Below are positions 1-10,992 of a stretch of DNA of 64,000 nt, piece after piece (position 1 is the first letter of the stretch; every line of letters begins with the position of its first letter). The position numbers and the translations under genes are program-made. Source of the stretch: Fragilaria crotonensis (lineage: Eukaryota; Bacillariophyta; Fragilariophyceae; Fragilariales; Fragilariaceae); contig JAKSYS010000186.1 in NCBI GenBank assembly GCA_022925895.1, forward strand, positions 1 to 64,000, written 5' to 3'. The notes beneath the pieces were generated by a model. That model was not told the DNA's origin. It was given only the letters and a program-made list of their open reading frames with translations, and searched no databases.

Positions 1-514
1 TTGCCATCGATGCTGTCGCATCCATGGTGTTTGGTATCTTGTCGTTGATTGCACCACACGGTTTACTCAAGGACCTCGGAAGGGGCTTCTACAACCATGA
101 GGTGCACGAAATACTTCGGTGAGTTTATTGATGCCCTACCGTTTTAATTGGTTTCTTATGCACGGTGCAAGATTAAACTCACCGCTGTCATCGCTCACCA
201 TGCCTCACATACATACAACACACACAAGGCTGTACGGATGTATGCGCGTCGCATGCGGATGGATTGTGTGGCATGTTCGACAAGTTGATGATGGCAGGTT
301 TCGGCGCACTGTATGTGAAGCTCTCTGTTGCTGTTATATGGTGCAAGCCGGAGCCGTATTGCGAGCCCAATTCACTGATCGACATACGTGGCCGAATTGG
401 GTAGCCATCGTCACTTTGGGGGTGTTAGCTACACTATACGGATCGTTTCGCTTCGGCAAGGGAGGAAACCTCATCAAAATATACGAGCTGCCGACTGCAG
501 CGAATCTTGTCTAG
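1..514 (+). CDS. Multi-pass membrane protein, C-terminal part (5' end outside window)
   Basis: Two exons can be joined. The first runs from the window edge in frame 3 (AIDAVASMVFGILSLIAPHG...) to a GTGAGT donor at 119; the second starts after an AG at 227-228 and ends at a TAG at 512-514. The splice restores an arginine codon (CG|G) and gives about 133 residues. Hydrophobic stretches lie near residues 1-21, 41-52, 65-80 and 95-110, separated by charged loops (VDDGRFRR, LTDRHTW). This looks like a small membrane protein with about three or four helices and a conserved tail ending in GGNLIKIYELPTA. I do not recognise the family by name and assign no function. The frame, the splice sites and the membrane pattern agree, so the gene is probably real. 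It converges on MCM3 with about 100 bp between stop codons. Confidence 0.6.
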
Positions 515-617
515 TCTACCTCACTGTCTGGCAGTGCTTGAAAATTATTTTTATTCGAATTTAAGTAGTCGTATGAGTTATGAAATCACAGTCACCCCCA
601 ATCGCTCCTCCAAGAAG

Positions 618-3227
618 CTAACCAGTGAAGTAGACAACGCCATCCGTAACAACGACTCGGTTCTCTCGCTCCAGCTCATCGACAACGGCCTTGACAAGCT
701 CACGATTTTGAACATCCTTGCACAAATTGTCTATCACCATTTCACCTTCATCTGCAAGCTTTACGATGTCATCCCAAACTCGCGATTTGACCACGGCGAA
801 TGATGCTGATTGCGAAGACTGACCGTCGTCCATGCGTTGACGCTTAGCAGGCGAAACGCCATCTGTGTCACTGTCATCGGAGACTTCAGGAAGCGATTTT
901 CCGACTTCTTCCACTTGCATAAGCCCATCGTGATTGCTTTCATGGTACAGCGCGTAGCCAAGGATGTCCATCGCAATCTTAACATCTGGCTCAGCTTCGA
1001 CGACGTGGCTGAGGCGAGCTTTGGCGTGAGCAGAAGCCAAACGAATCACAGTCTCCAGACTTCGGGCGGTAATTGGAAGTGTGCGATCGTCCTGCCGACT
1101 CCTCATTTCAGCATAGCGATTTGCGATTGCTTCACGAGCTTCTTCGGTCAAGATAGGTTTGCACCGCGTCTTAGCGAAATGCAGATATTTCCGAAGAAAA
1201 TCGTGTTGAAGAACATCCGTGGAATGTGGATCGGGGTCATCGTGAAGCTGTGATAAAGTGTATTCATTCTTGGATGCATGATGAGATCTCTGCCATACCT
1301 GGTGCACTTTTTCCTCTCCATCGTCCTCAGATTCGTCGTCGAAGTCACTGTCGTGTCCAGCCTCACCATGACCTGAGCGGTACCTGTGTCCTCGAACAAC
1401 ATGAGTCGCAATCATCCTATCTGTTTCAGGGTCCAATTGATCCAAAACAACAAAGAGCAAATCGAAACGAGACAAAAGCGAGTCAGGTAGCCCAATATTC
1501 TCCTGGATGCGACGCTTTCGGTCATACTGTCCGTACACTGGGTTTGCTGCTGCCAGTACGGAACACCGTGCATTGAGACTAGCATGGATGCCCGCTTTGG
1601 CAATTGTAACTGTCTGTTGTTCCATTGCTTCGTGGATAGCTACACGATCATTTTCTCCCATTTTATCAAATTCGTCGACACACACCAAACCCCGATCCGC
1701 TAAAACCATAGCCCCGGCCTCGAGTCGCCTTTCCCTAGTATCTGGATCAGATGTGACAGCTGCGGTTAAACCTACACCAGAAGAACCTTTTCCAGTTGTC
1801 GAGATTGCCAGAGGGGCTACCGCCATGCTTGATCTAAGCAATTGGGATTTTGCAGTGGAGGGGTCGCCCACCATCAGAATGTTGATATCTCCACGAAGAT
1901 GAGTTCCGTTATCCAAATTCTTTTCACATCCGGACAACTGCTGCAGGCAAAGGGCCTTTTTTATAACTGAATGCCCATGAATGGACGGGGCGAAGCTGCG
2001 TCCTAAGATTTCCAAAATGTCGCTGCGTTGAGCCAAAGTTCTAATCGCCCTGACGTCTTGTGTTGAAAAGCTCAACTGCCCAACATCCCGACCCAAAATT
2101 TGAATGTTGTTGACCAAAACAACTGTCTTGAAGGTTCCCGACGACGATGATTGCCCCTGCGAGGATGTTGCCAGTGCACGAAAGACGCCAACAACCTGCA
2201 CGCGATCTCCTGGCTTAATGCGGTCAACGAGATCATGATCCAAGATCAGTTCTACTGAACGAGGTAGCTGTCCCATAGGAGCCTTTTCTGGCATTTCTTG
2301 TAGCGTAATAGTTTGATGATCTTTGAATGTTGAAAGACCAAACTCCGTTTCCATTGGGTTTCCTTCCGCATCTTTTGTGGGGTAAACGGAGGAAGTTATA
2401 CTGATGATTCTGTCTGTGAGTTCCCGCCCTGAGGCATCAATGGCTTGCAAACCAAGTTGGGGATCGGTAGCATCGACATAGTCGCGTGATTGATGTTGCT
2501 TCGTAGCAGGCACATAATGAACAGATTTGACCACTTTAGGTTTTATAGCAGACACCTTCGGAAAGTACAGTTAGCCTTGGTCCGTGTGAATTCGAACAGT
2601 GGCTTCTTAGCTTACCTTCGTCGCAACGCCCTCTACACACACTAATTGACGTAGGGATGATGAGGTAAGACTTCGAGGACTCGATGCACTGGCGCCAATG
2701 GGACCTGCCAGAGCTACCTTTACTCGCACGTTTTCCTTATCGTACCCCGGGCGTGCCTCTGACGCCAGAGAATGGCATGCAGCTTCCAATGCACGCAAGT
2801 GTCGCAATGGGTCGTTTCGAAGACGAACGGACAATGCTGGATCCTGTGATCGAATCTCTGCCATGCTGATTCTGATCCATCGGGAGTGATAAGTGTTAGC
2901 CATGGTTGACAGGGTATTGTCGTGTTTCAGGAGGATCGTCTCCCCAAACTGCTAATTCACTTACCTCACTCTCGGACATCCCCATCCCACAGCATCTACA
3001 TCCTTGCTTGAGCTGTTTTTCGATCGTTGTACGTAGTCATCCAAAGCTGTTGTAATCCGATCGCCCAAATCATAGCGCTGATGCGATGCAGTTGGTTGAG
3101 TGCTGGGTCAAACATGTAGGCGGGATTCCCAATGTGCAGCGCATGTTTTCCTTACCTCACCACGAAGCAAATCTTCATACCGTGCTTGCAATTCGCTGTA
3201 CGTTTCCATGATTGCTGCCGATGCCAT
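618..3227 (-). CDS. MCM3: DNA replication licensing factor MCM3
   Basis: Subunit of the MCM2-7 helicase that is loaded at origins and unwinds DNA at forks in the nucleus. Four exons on the minus strand: 3156-3227 (ATG at 3227), 2965-3077, 2616-2871 and 618-2555, all with GT-AG introns in consistent phase, giving about 792 residues, normal for MCM3. The N-terminal domain includes LRQLVCVEGVATKV and the SVHY segment. The AAA+ core has Walker A GDPSTAKSQLL near residue 377, Walker B VCVDEFDKM near 440, and the arginine-finger motif SRFDLLF near 508. MCM3-type signatures include GKGSSGVGLTAAVT and ENIGLPDSLLS. An acidic linker (DSDFDDESEDDGEE) follows the core, and a winged-helix-like C-terminus ends the protein. 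The third exon has its own in-frame Met inside what I read as intron, so a shorter first-exon choice is possible but would remove conserved N-terminal sequence. Confidence 0.95.
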
Positions 3228-3936
3228 GGTCTATCCTTTTTTGACACAGGTGACTTCGATCGCTATGGATGCAAGTAAGTGATCGTCAAAGGCATGCCAA
3301 TTCAAAAATCTGTCGTTAGAAAAGTAACACCCCCAAAAAGGCGGTGCTAAAATTTTTGAATTTGGCTCGTCGACGTATTTAGCCAACAGAGAAAGCGTCG
3401 GGGTTCGGGAATCGCGAAGTCGGCCACAACTGTTTGTCTGTGTGTTCTGACCAACATGAAGTTGGTTCCCAACGAGCTTCCATAGTCCCTGAGCTAAATG
3501 CGCGACGTGGAGTTCCAGTACAGAATGCTGTCTACCTACGTACCGGTAGTGCCACTACCGGTAGTACTTGTGCAGGTACCAGGTACAAGTACAGTAGACA
3601 TCTGATTTCTGTGTGGTACGAGTAGACTGCATGCAGTATGCAGTATGCACTGTACATTTTGCACTAACCAGATGTGTCAGACAGCAGAGAATAGATAACG
3701 TCCCCCGCCTATGCTTCGTTAGAATACTTTGGCACAGATTCGCTTCAGTGGAGCCGCCGATGCTGTGATGGCAACGATTATATAATGAGTGATGCTGTGC
3801 CTTAAAATGTTATTGATACGCCTTGCGTCGGGGACAGTCAAGGCAAAAGTTCATCACTCGTCACAAATGGGCATTCTCTAGGTTTCCTTCCCACGATCCA
3901 TACATTCGCAAGCAAAGAAGAACAAGGGTTAGTCCC
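3228..3936. other. Intergenic, GTAC-rich, upstream of MCM3
   Basis: MCM3 promoter side and 3' flank of the AKTIP-like gene. Between about 3517 and 3660 the sequence is built from GTAC, TACCGGTA and GCATGCAGTATGCAGTATGC units. I see no gene. Confidence 0.5.
3541..3563. repeat. Perfect 11-bp inverted repeat with 1-nt loop
   Basis: Arms TACCGGTAGTG (3541-3551) and CACTACCGGTA (3553-3563) are exact reverse complements with a single C between them. It lies 313 bp upstream of the MCM3 start codon, inside a GTAC-rich patch. It could be a dimer-protein binding site or just part of the local palindromic sequence. Confidence 0.8.
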
Positions 3937-4839
3937 CTAAACTTTGCTCGCCTTATCAATGATATTCAAGACAACTTGCTTATTCACTTGCGCCGGGTCG
4001 CTAATTTGACGTTGGAGCAAATCTCGCAGCACTTGGTGCGACAAGCACTCCTCGGTGAAACGAGTCGTGCATCCCGGGTCGTTAACAAATACTGCCTTCT
4101 GGCTTTCACGGACACAAAAGTCGACATGGTTCCGATAGGCTTCTGGATCAGTCGCAGCCAAATGCTTGGCCTCAGGGTTTGCTCGAGCATCGTCGCCAAA
4201 GGACTTGAGGTAAAATATTTTCTTCAAATACGTCAAAACTGTGACGAGGTAGTGGCGATGAGGATCCCATCGGGGGTAGGCGGATTTGACATCCAAGATG
4301 CCTGTTTCTGGATCAACGTGAGGATTGTACACGTAGGAGGAGAATTGAATTTCGGGATGTGTATTGACATCATTGTATTTTTCCGGCAGTCTGACTTGGA
4401 ATTTAAAAATCCCATTCGTGAAAGGTCCTCGTCGGACAAAAATAACACCATAGAAATGCCTTAGATCGTCAAGGGAGGGGACCAAATAAACACCGCCGGG
4501 AGCATGTTGTTTGAGATGTTTGTATTCAATTGTAACTTTGTAGTCGCGGAGGGCTTGCTCGCGTTCCTCCTGCGGAATTTTCCGTGCAATGACGCGATAG
4601 AACGTAAGCGAGCGACAGTGAGTGGGATTATCCTGCTATCTAAGTCCACGATTCACATTTTCAACTCGGGGGGAGGGTGGTGACCTCGTGCTAGGTCATT
4701 GCCATAGAATCTCGATCGAGTCAAAATTCTAGTCCATAAAGAGCTCCCTTGATCACGCGCTTCTCAAAACGGAGACTAAATCATCACTCACCTCGGAGGC
4801 CAGATGGCCCATTAATGGACTGCGCAAAGGAGTGCTCAT
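3937..4839 (-). CDS. AKTIP: AKTIP/FTS-like ubiquitin-conjugating enzyme variant
   Basis: Two exons, 4792-4839 (ATG at 4839, 16 codons) and 3937-4632, with a GTGAGT donor and AG acceptor, give about 247 residues. The UBC fold is clear: YRVIARKIPQEEREQAL helix, YKVTIEYKHLKQHAPGGVYL, then GVIFVRRGPFTNGIFKFQV, LPEKYND, HPEIQFSSYVYNPHVDP and the long C-terminal helices. The segment GVIF(V/I)R.G....G.FKF matches animal AKTIP (FTS). Where an active E2 has its catalytic cysteine (G-x-I-C-L-D) this protein reads TGILDVK, so it should not conjugate ubiquitin. In animals AKTIP works in the FTS-Hook-FHIP complex that links cargo to dynein; a similar role here is inference. The small first exon is the weakest part. 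The gene is divergent from another UBC-like gene at 5902. Confidence 0.82.
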
Positions 4840-5901
4840 GGTCGGCGGGACGGGCAGATACCTTGACACCTACTGGAGTACTCGTAGTTCGTAGTCTGAA
4901 GTTCGATGAGGAGAATTCGTTGACGACGACGGCCGTCTTATAACATCGACTTACCGGTAGGAACCTGGAACGTTGGAAGAGGTCCTATGAAATATGAAAT
5001 GGGTGATAAATCGTGCTCCGAGTACTCCAGTACTCCTATGACAGTATGACATATCCACATACAAGTACGGCAGTCCGGAGTACAAGTACTTGTACGGAGT
5101 ACATTGGGTTTACCAGGAAGGTCCGGCCATGCACCTCTGCTTGGTATAAATTGCATGTAGAAGCTACGAGAAGAAACGTCATTTTACCGGACCTCCCAGA
5201 GTACTTGAACCAGGTAGTGGTACTCCGAGTACATATTACACTGTTACATGTGCTACGGGTAGTCCAGCACTTGCACTTTGCACAATGCACAGCAGTACAG
5301 TACTCTCTGTACTCGGAGTACTACTGTACCGATTCAGTATTCAGTAGTCAGAAAAAACTGTACACTACTACAGTAAACGTGCTCCGGTAACGTTTCCCCG
5401 TTCGGCTCCTCAGGTTTCCGGATTCCGGATGCGACACACTGACACACTGCACGCCGCGCGTGCCAGCGCTCTCTCGAGTTCTTCAATCCCCCACGAACCA
5501 ACCCACAAGAGGGTCCAAAATTCTCAACGGGTGTATTGTTCATTCCAGAAAGAACCACAGGACTGTAACGATAACCTCGCTCGCTTTTAAGGTACGTCAC
5601 GCATTGCATGACATAGTTGTGCCAGTTGAAAGAGAAGCAATGGATTGCCGTCAAAAACGTGGGCCTTGGAACGGGAGACCAAGCGGATCATTGCGAGTTT
5701 ACGCGTACTGTAGTACTTGCCCCCCGCGCCTTTTTCGTCGAATTAGTTAGCCTTAATTTTCGAGGTGACTCGTCATCGAGGGCAATACTGACGTGCCTTG
5801 GATTCATGCCGTGGTCAAATCTGTGTTGACCAGTGACCACGCTCACCGCTTTTGTCCCCACTCTAGGCTCACCAGCAACGAAGTTACAGGCAAACCAAGC
5901 A
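4840..5901. other. Divergent intergenic region, strongly GTAC-rich
   Basis: Shared upstream region of the two UBC-fold genes. From about 5010 to 5390 it is a dense run of GTAC-centred units (AGTACTCCAGTACTCC, GGAGTACAAGTACTTGTAC, CTCGGAGTAC). A pyrimidine-rich stretch with an AG follows near 5860 and could mark a 5' UTR intron of the gene starting at 5902. No gene is supported. Confidence 0.5.
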
Positions 5902-7771
5902 ATGAGCTCCGACAAGAATGCTGAGATCTGGAGTACCAGACTCCAGAAGGAGCTCCTGTCTTTAACTACAGATAACGCGAGCGAAAAGGAAACACAGGAG
6001 GTGGCTGGAGTCTTGCCTCCTTTTATCAGAGTGAAATCTCACCACCTAGACATCGCCGAGGGTATTTGCACAGTTGCATTTCTCATAGACGTACCATCTC
6101 TGGATCCGGAGGAAGATGGTTCCATCTCCGAAGATATCGTCCTTGTCATCGATGCTTCACTTTCCAGAAAACCTGACGGAACCATCAATGCGGCTGAAGG
6201 TGCCTATCCATTTCGCAAGCCAGGAGCCGTCTTGGAGGAAGGTGCGGGTCGATTTCCTCCCGGAAGTACTATCCAGAATGGATCAGGTTTGGATATTGAT
6301 TGCGATTGGACTCCGTCTCTCCATCTCACTGATGCGGTTTTGAATGTTGGTCTCAAAATCAAGGAGTCATTGCTTCAAAAGGAACCCTTGCATGCCCAAG
6401 CACTGGCGGAAAAATCGGATTTTGATGAGATTCTTCAAAGTGCTAGACGATTTGGGAGCTTTTTGAACAAGAGTGCCAAGAGTATCATTTCAGACAAACC
6501 AAAGCCTGCCAAGGGTAAAAAGTCAAAGAAGAGTCCGGCTATCAAGGTCGCCGCGTCAGATGTTAAGATTGGAGATGAGATCAACTTGTTGGAAGCGCCA
6601 TGGGTGGATTGTCAAGGATTGTATTCTTGTAAAGCCCTTCGAAGACCAGCGTTTGTTGAAGATGCTATATTCTTGGCGGCTACAGAAAAGGAAACGCCAA
6701 AACAACAGGTGAGCACTATTGCTGAAAGCGATGATGGCGATGTGCCAGATGATTTCGGCAATTTCGTCAAGGCGCAAACAGGTGTCATGAGTAAGGTGTG
6801 TCCAAGCCCTCATTATCGGGAGACCCATGTAGAACCATTGTCACTTATTCCACCATGCTGTTGCTAACAAACTCATCCCCCTTCCGTAGGTCGCTGGCGC
6901 TGGTTTTTCCGGAGCTGGAGCAATGTTTCGGTCCTTCACACAGTCCGCCAAGAGTGTTTTAGAAGAATCATTCCTTATGATTACTGACACCCACATAATC
7001 GAGCTGCGGTCGAGCAAACTCAACCTGAGTGTTGGAACGGTTACGTTCGCCATAGCTGTCGAACTCATGGCCAAACTTAAATTTCGTCGGCAAGAATCTA
7101 TTTCTCTGTTCTTCAAGCCAGCTCCCGATGATGCACTCATTTACATGTGTCCGGACAGCGCCGCCGCTGTCAACCAGATTCAGACAGTCCTCAAAGGACA
7201 CGGTGTCAAAGGGAAGCACACAAACGCTGCAACGCAAAAGTGCATCCACGATGCCCTGCAGCTCGTGCAAGAAATTCAAGCCAAAGAGCGGGCCCTTGAA
7301 TATCAACCTTCGTCGGAGCGTGTGAGCGAAATCATGGACCTGTATCGACAGGCTGCAGAACTTTTCGAAACGGCTGGCGACATTCGACACGAAGAAGTTG
7401 TTACTCATTTGCGCAAATTCTTGGCTCTTCCCTTGACAGCGAGTATTTTGGATGGCAGCTACAAACCAGAGCCACCCCCTGCCAAGGAAGAGGTGAAGCC
7501 AGAAGGTCCAGTCCCGGAAGGTGAAGTCTTGGAGCGAACTAAGGAACAGCTAGAAGCTGATGACGACTCCGTAGGCCGAGCCGAACGTTATGCCGACGAG
7601 GATTTCACTAAGAATATTGATTCTGTACTGGAAGAGGCCAAACTGGATTTAGATCAGATCAATGATGGTCTGGACGATGATTTTGACGGAGACGGTGACG
7701 ATGGATTGGACGATCTGGATGCCATGTTGGCTGCTGCGGATGCTGACCTGGCTGATCTTATGGCATCGTGA
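5902..7771 (+). CDS. UBC-like plus PH-like domain protein, function unknown
   Basis: Exons 5902-6795 and 6890-7771 join in phase 0 (AAG|GTGTGT, TAG|GTC) and give about 591 residues. I chose the ATG at 5902; the frame is open upstream without a Met. The N-terminal half begins WSTRLQKELLSL and contains LPPFIRVKSHHLDIAEG, YPFRKPGAVLE, FPPGSTIQNG and CDWTPSLHLTDAVLNVGLKI, a pattern like a ubiquitin-conjugating/RWD fold, though I cannot place a clear catalytic Cys. A basic linker (KPAKGKKSKKSPAIK) follows near residue 215. The second exon starts with FRSFTQSAKSVLEE and strands ending in IYMCPDSAAAVNQIQTVL, which resembles a PH-like domain closed by a helix. The C-terminus is acidic (DDDFDGDGDDGLDDLD) and ends in short A/D/L repeats. 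Domain calls rest on pattern only; the gene itself is well supported. Confidence 0.75.
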
Positions 7772-8146
7772 GGTAACACAGCTGCTTCTACCCCCATGTT
7801 GATTTATTATAGAACCGAGTTACGCATGCAGTGCTGTACTGTGAACCAGTACTTCGTGGGCAGCCGATGGTTCATTATTTGATCGTTAATTTCAACCTTA
7901 CTTCCTTGGAGGAGGCCACTACAGTCGCCCTACAGAAAGGTGAACGACTCAGCGTCGCCACGACCAACGTCGCAGCATGACAATACTTAGTTTGGACCAA
8001 GCTTTCCCATCAGTGCCTTTACACCTTCTATTGCGAGGTCCACGTCCAATCCGCTACCGACTTAGCAATCACTGACATGTACCTTAGCTCATGTTCCTCC
8101 ACTGCCAAGCAAATAGCATGAGTCATGTTGCTGGTCCACACATTCT
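7772..8146. other. Intergenic between convergent genes
   Basis: Short AT-mixed spacer holding the 3' ends of the UBC/PH-like gene and the SET/MYND gene. I see nothing else in it. Confidence 0.5.
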
Positions 8147-9472
8147 TCAGCTGGCGTCCCTTCCCTCGGTACATCGCGAACACTCGCACCAGAACAGATA
8201 CTTGGCTAGCAGCATACGCCTCCGTCTAGCAGTGCTCTTAATGTCCGGCAAGTAACTGATCAGCAATTCCTCACCAGCCTCCAAATCACGTCGCGCAACG
8301 ATATCCATGTGACAATCCATGTAATTCTGCGACATGGCTTCGACATTAGGATCACACGAATGGTTGATGCGAGCTGTCAAACCAAAAATGGCAGCCACGG
8401 GAACCACCACCTTGTCTTGTATGCTTCGGTTGATTTGTCGCGTCAGGGTCCCTCCACCCAAGACCATTGCCACTTTGGAACGGGAGGATCGGTTTAAACA
8501 TGCAAAATATGAATCGAAAGGACTTTTAGTGTGACCTTCGAAGCTGTTGCGAGCCACAATTGCAACGTAGGTGGCGAAGCGAGTCCTGGACAAGATCGCC
8601 TGCTCCTCGATGGTCAGCTCCAAGATGCGAACAAGGTCCATGTAAATAGAGTCTAACGATTCATCAAGTTCCAGTGGACCAACATCTATCGAAGAGCCAC
8701 ATAAGTTGTCCATAATTGGTCCCAGTTTGTCGGCACTGTCTGCTGTTCGGTGCCCATGCACAGCCGCAACGAAGACGACAATCCCCAACTGCAGGATCCC
8801 CACAGCTTCCTCCGATTTCGGAACCACTCCAAGGCACTTTCGGAGACGACAACAGCTACCAAACAGCTTGTCATGCTGGGCCTGGCAGTGTGGAGAGCAA
8901 AAAAGTGAGCCGCACTCGTGACTCTGAACTTTGTTCACGGTTGTAGGCCATACGTGGGTATCGGGCAAGTTGTCCGCCACATCACTTGGCTCGGACAGCG
9001 ATCTCCAACAATTGCAACATGCAGGTTGATGCGATGAATTCGAATAGAGAGCACGTTCGGTAAAGATTGTGCTGCCTTTCTTGAACGGCTGCGTGACGAC
9101 GAGACCGTTGCCTTTCGACCCAAACTCAACAATTCGGACCAAAGGCTGGATCAAGAGACCCGATTCGTCCCAAGAATGCGCGTTGACCATCGTGCCCGAA
9201 TCGAGATGCGTAGAAGAACATGCATCAAGATCAACTCGAGGCGCCTTCATTGCTGTCTGAGGCTTCCTTCGGCAAGCAAGGCCTGACACCATCGTTTGCT
9301 CCTCGCTCGATGAGTCGTCGGGCCACGGAACGTTGGCCATTTGATCCGAGGACAATCCTGCCAAGAGGAGCTGGAGGCCTTCTTCTTCCGAGTCCATGCC
9401 CTCGTCAACTACCGCATTTTCATGCTGCTCATGATCCCGTTCGTGAACCATGACCACGCCCCATGTCCCCAT
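8147..9472 (-). CDS. SET and MYND domain protein (SMYD-type lysine methyltransferase)
   Basis: Single exon, 441 residues. After an acidic, probably disordered leader of about 105 residues, the first SET half reads EFGSKGNGLVVTQPFKKGSTIF. It is interrupted by a cysteine/histidine MYND-like zinc module (ACCNCWRSL ... HECGSLFCSPHCQAQHDKLFGSCC), as in the SMYD family. The second SET half has the SAM-binding NHSCDPN motif near residue 370 and GEELLISY near 400, and a post-SET cluster (CECSRC) close to the end. The expected activity is transfer of methyl groups from SAM to lysine in histones or other proteins. Several in-frame Met codons lie near the start (9472, 9451), so the exact N-terminus is open. 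Upstream DNA carries a CATGTCCC repeat and then the tandem duplication at 9.7 kb. Confidence 0.9.
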   Translation of the reverse strand: MGTWGVVMVHERDHEQHENAVVDEGMDSEEEGLQLLLAGLSSDQMANVPWPDDSSSEEQTMVSGLACRRKPQTAMKAPRVDLDACSSTHLDSGTMVNAHSWDESGLLIQPLVRIVEFGSKGNGLVVTQPFKKGSTIFTERALYSNSSHQPACCNCWRSLSEPSDVADNLPDTHVWPTTVNKVQSHECGSLFCSPHCQAQHDKLFGSCCRLRKCLGVVPKSEEAVGILQLGIVVFVAAVHGHRTADSADKLGPIMDNLCGSSIDVGPLELDESLDSIYMDLVRILELTIEEQAILSRTRFATYVAIVARNSFEGHTKSPFDSYFACLNRSSRSKVAMVLGGGTLTRQINRSIQDKVVVPVAAIFGLTARINHSCDPNVEAMSQNYMDCHMDIVARRDLEAGEELLISYLPDIKSTARRRRMLLAKYLFWCECSRCTEGRDAS

Positions 9473-9676
9473 GTCCCATGTCCCATGTCAAGCCGTGGTA
9501 CCAGTAGCAGTCGATGGACCAACATTCTTGTCGTGTCGTTCTGGCCGCACTGTACATTGAATATCCATATTCATGAATGTTTATTTAATATAACCGTTCC
9601 GGTCGGATTGTCCTTGTTCTGACACTGACGCGGCGCCAAAAATAAGCGTTTTTTTGCCCGTGTCACTACCGGTACA

Positions 9677-10992
9677 AAAGTACGGAAATTCCACCGAAGT
9701 GGTATATGTAGGGGAGTGTAACGGGGGTTCCCGTATAATTTTACTGTACTCTAATATTGGGGTGGGTATAATTCTTAGGTAATTTTTGTTGCACAAGTGG
9801 CGCTGAGAGTGGATTTTTTCCTTCGTAGAGCCTCCTATTAAAAATCCGCTATTCCACTTGTACTGGATCTCAACATCCTACGCGCATTTTGTTCACAGTA
9901 CTCCGATCATAAAGGATTATATTGGTACCACTGTCATCATCTGCATCATCACTCTCATTGTCATAAGCGACTGATCTTGTTGAATACAACAACTACCCGG
10001 TTGGGATGTTTTTGGGATGCTGTCTAGTTTGATGGTGGCTGAGGTCATGATGAATTGCTGCCTTGGTTAGATGGAATCCGAGTTAAGATGTTGGTGGGCA
10101 TCTATGTTGGTGCATGGGTTGCTTGAGGCAACTGCAGGCCTGTCAACAACATGTTTTGCGCTGTATACGGAGGCTTCATTGGAGAAGTCATGGATGTACG
10201 AGTACTGGTTTGTAAGAATGAAGTGGTTTTCATGCTGGTTGGTCCATTGGTTGCATTAGAAGCATTGAGCAAGATGTTGGCTGGCGGCATCAAAGTTGGT
10301 GCAACCAATCCGCCGCCCACAAACCAGCAGCTCATGTATGCAGTCTCAACAACATACCCAACAACAAGAAGCAAGTATTGCTGGAGATGCCAGGTAAATG
10401 GTGGACTTCTCTGTCAGAGCAACCGTGGGATTGCTGGCTGTTGTGATGGCAAATGCATCAGTAATTTGGAATCGGTTGTACCGCTGTTCTCCGGAAATTG
10501 TGTTGTTATGTTATCATTGCTGGGCATACTGTCAGGACTGCATAGGACTGGTTTACAGGCATGCTGGTTGGTGATGTTGTTGGAATGCCATCAAGGAGAT
10601 GGGGCATCATCACAAGCTGCAAACTCGGAATTGCCATGGCTACCCTGCCTAAGGACTGCAATTGAGTGAAATGGCCACATCTAGAGATGTTTAGTTGCTA
10701 CTTGTTGGGTTGTGGTGAGCAATCATCAAAGGTAAAGGTAAACTGCAATGTGAGCTAATTGATAACAACATCTATCCGGATAGTCAGCGTTCAGAGTCCG
10801 CCATAGATTTCGTTTTATTCTTCACGTTAAAAATACTGTACTGGAGTATGTACTTAGAAGTCCGTAGCCGTAGCACAGTAGGCTATATACCGTACGACCT
10901 GTAATCGAGCAACACTTGAATGCACGACATCACGACCTCGACCCCTTATCACGTGGTGGTACTGAGAGTGGAATTAAAAGGACTACTATCAC
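9677..10992. repeat. Tandem duplication, copy 1 (about 1.32 kb unit)
   Basis: The 1316-bp unit beginning AAAGTACGGAAATTCCACCG is followed directly by a second copy at 10993. Differences are a few substitutions and many 1-2 bp indels, mostly in homopolymers. No convincing gene lies in the unit: its longest open frame (about 170 codons) has no recognisable domain and is cut short in copy 2. Near both unit ends there is a related motif (CTGAGAGTGGA at about 9801 and 10970). Confidence 0.9.

Noticed and set aside
810-1253. Plus-strand frame of 147 codons
   Set aside because: Shadow of the MCM3 C-terminal coding exon.
3823-4464. Plus-strand open frame of 213 codons
   Set aside because: It lies antisense to the AKTIP-like exon, which has clear conserved motifs; the plus frame has none.
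10151-10669. 172-codon frame in the tandem unit, repeated at 11457
   Set aside because: No motif, and the second copy ends earlier because of small indels; not maintained as a gene.
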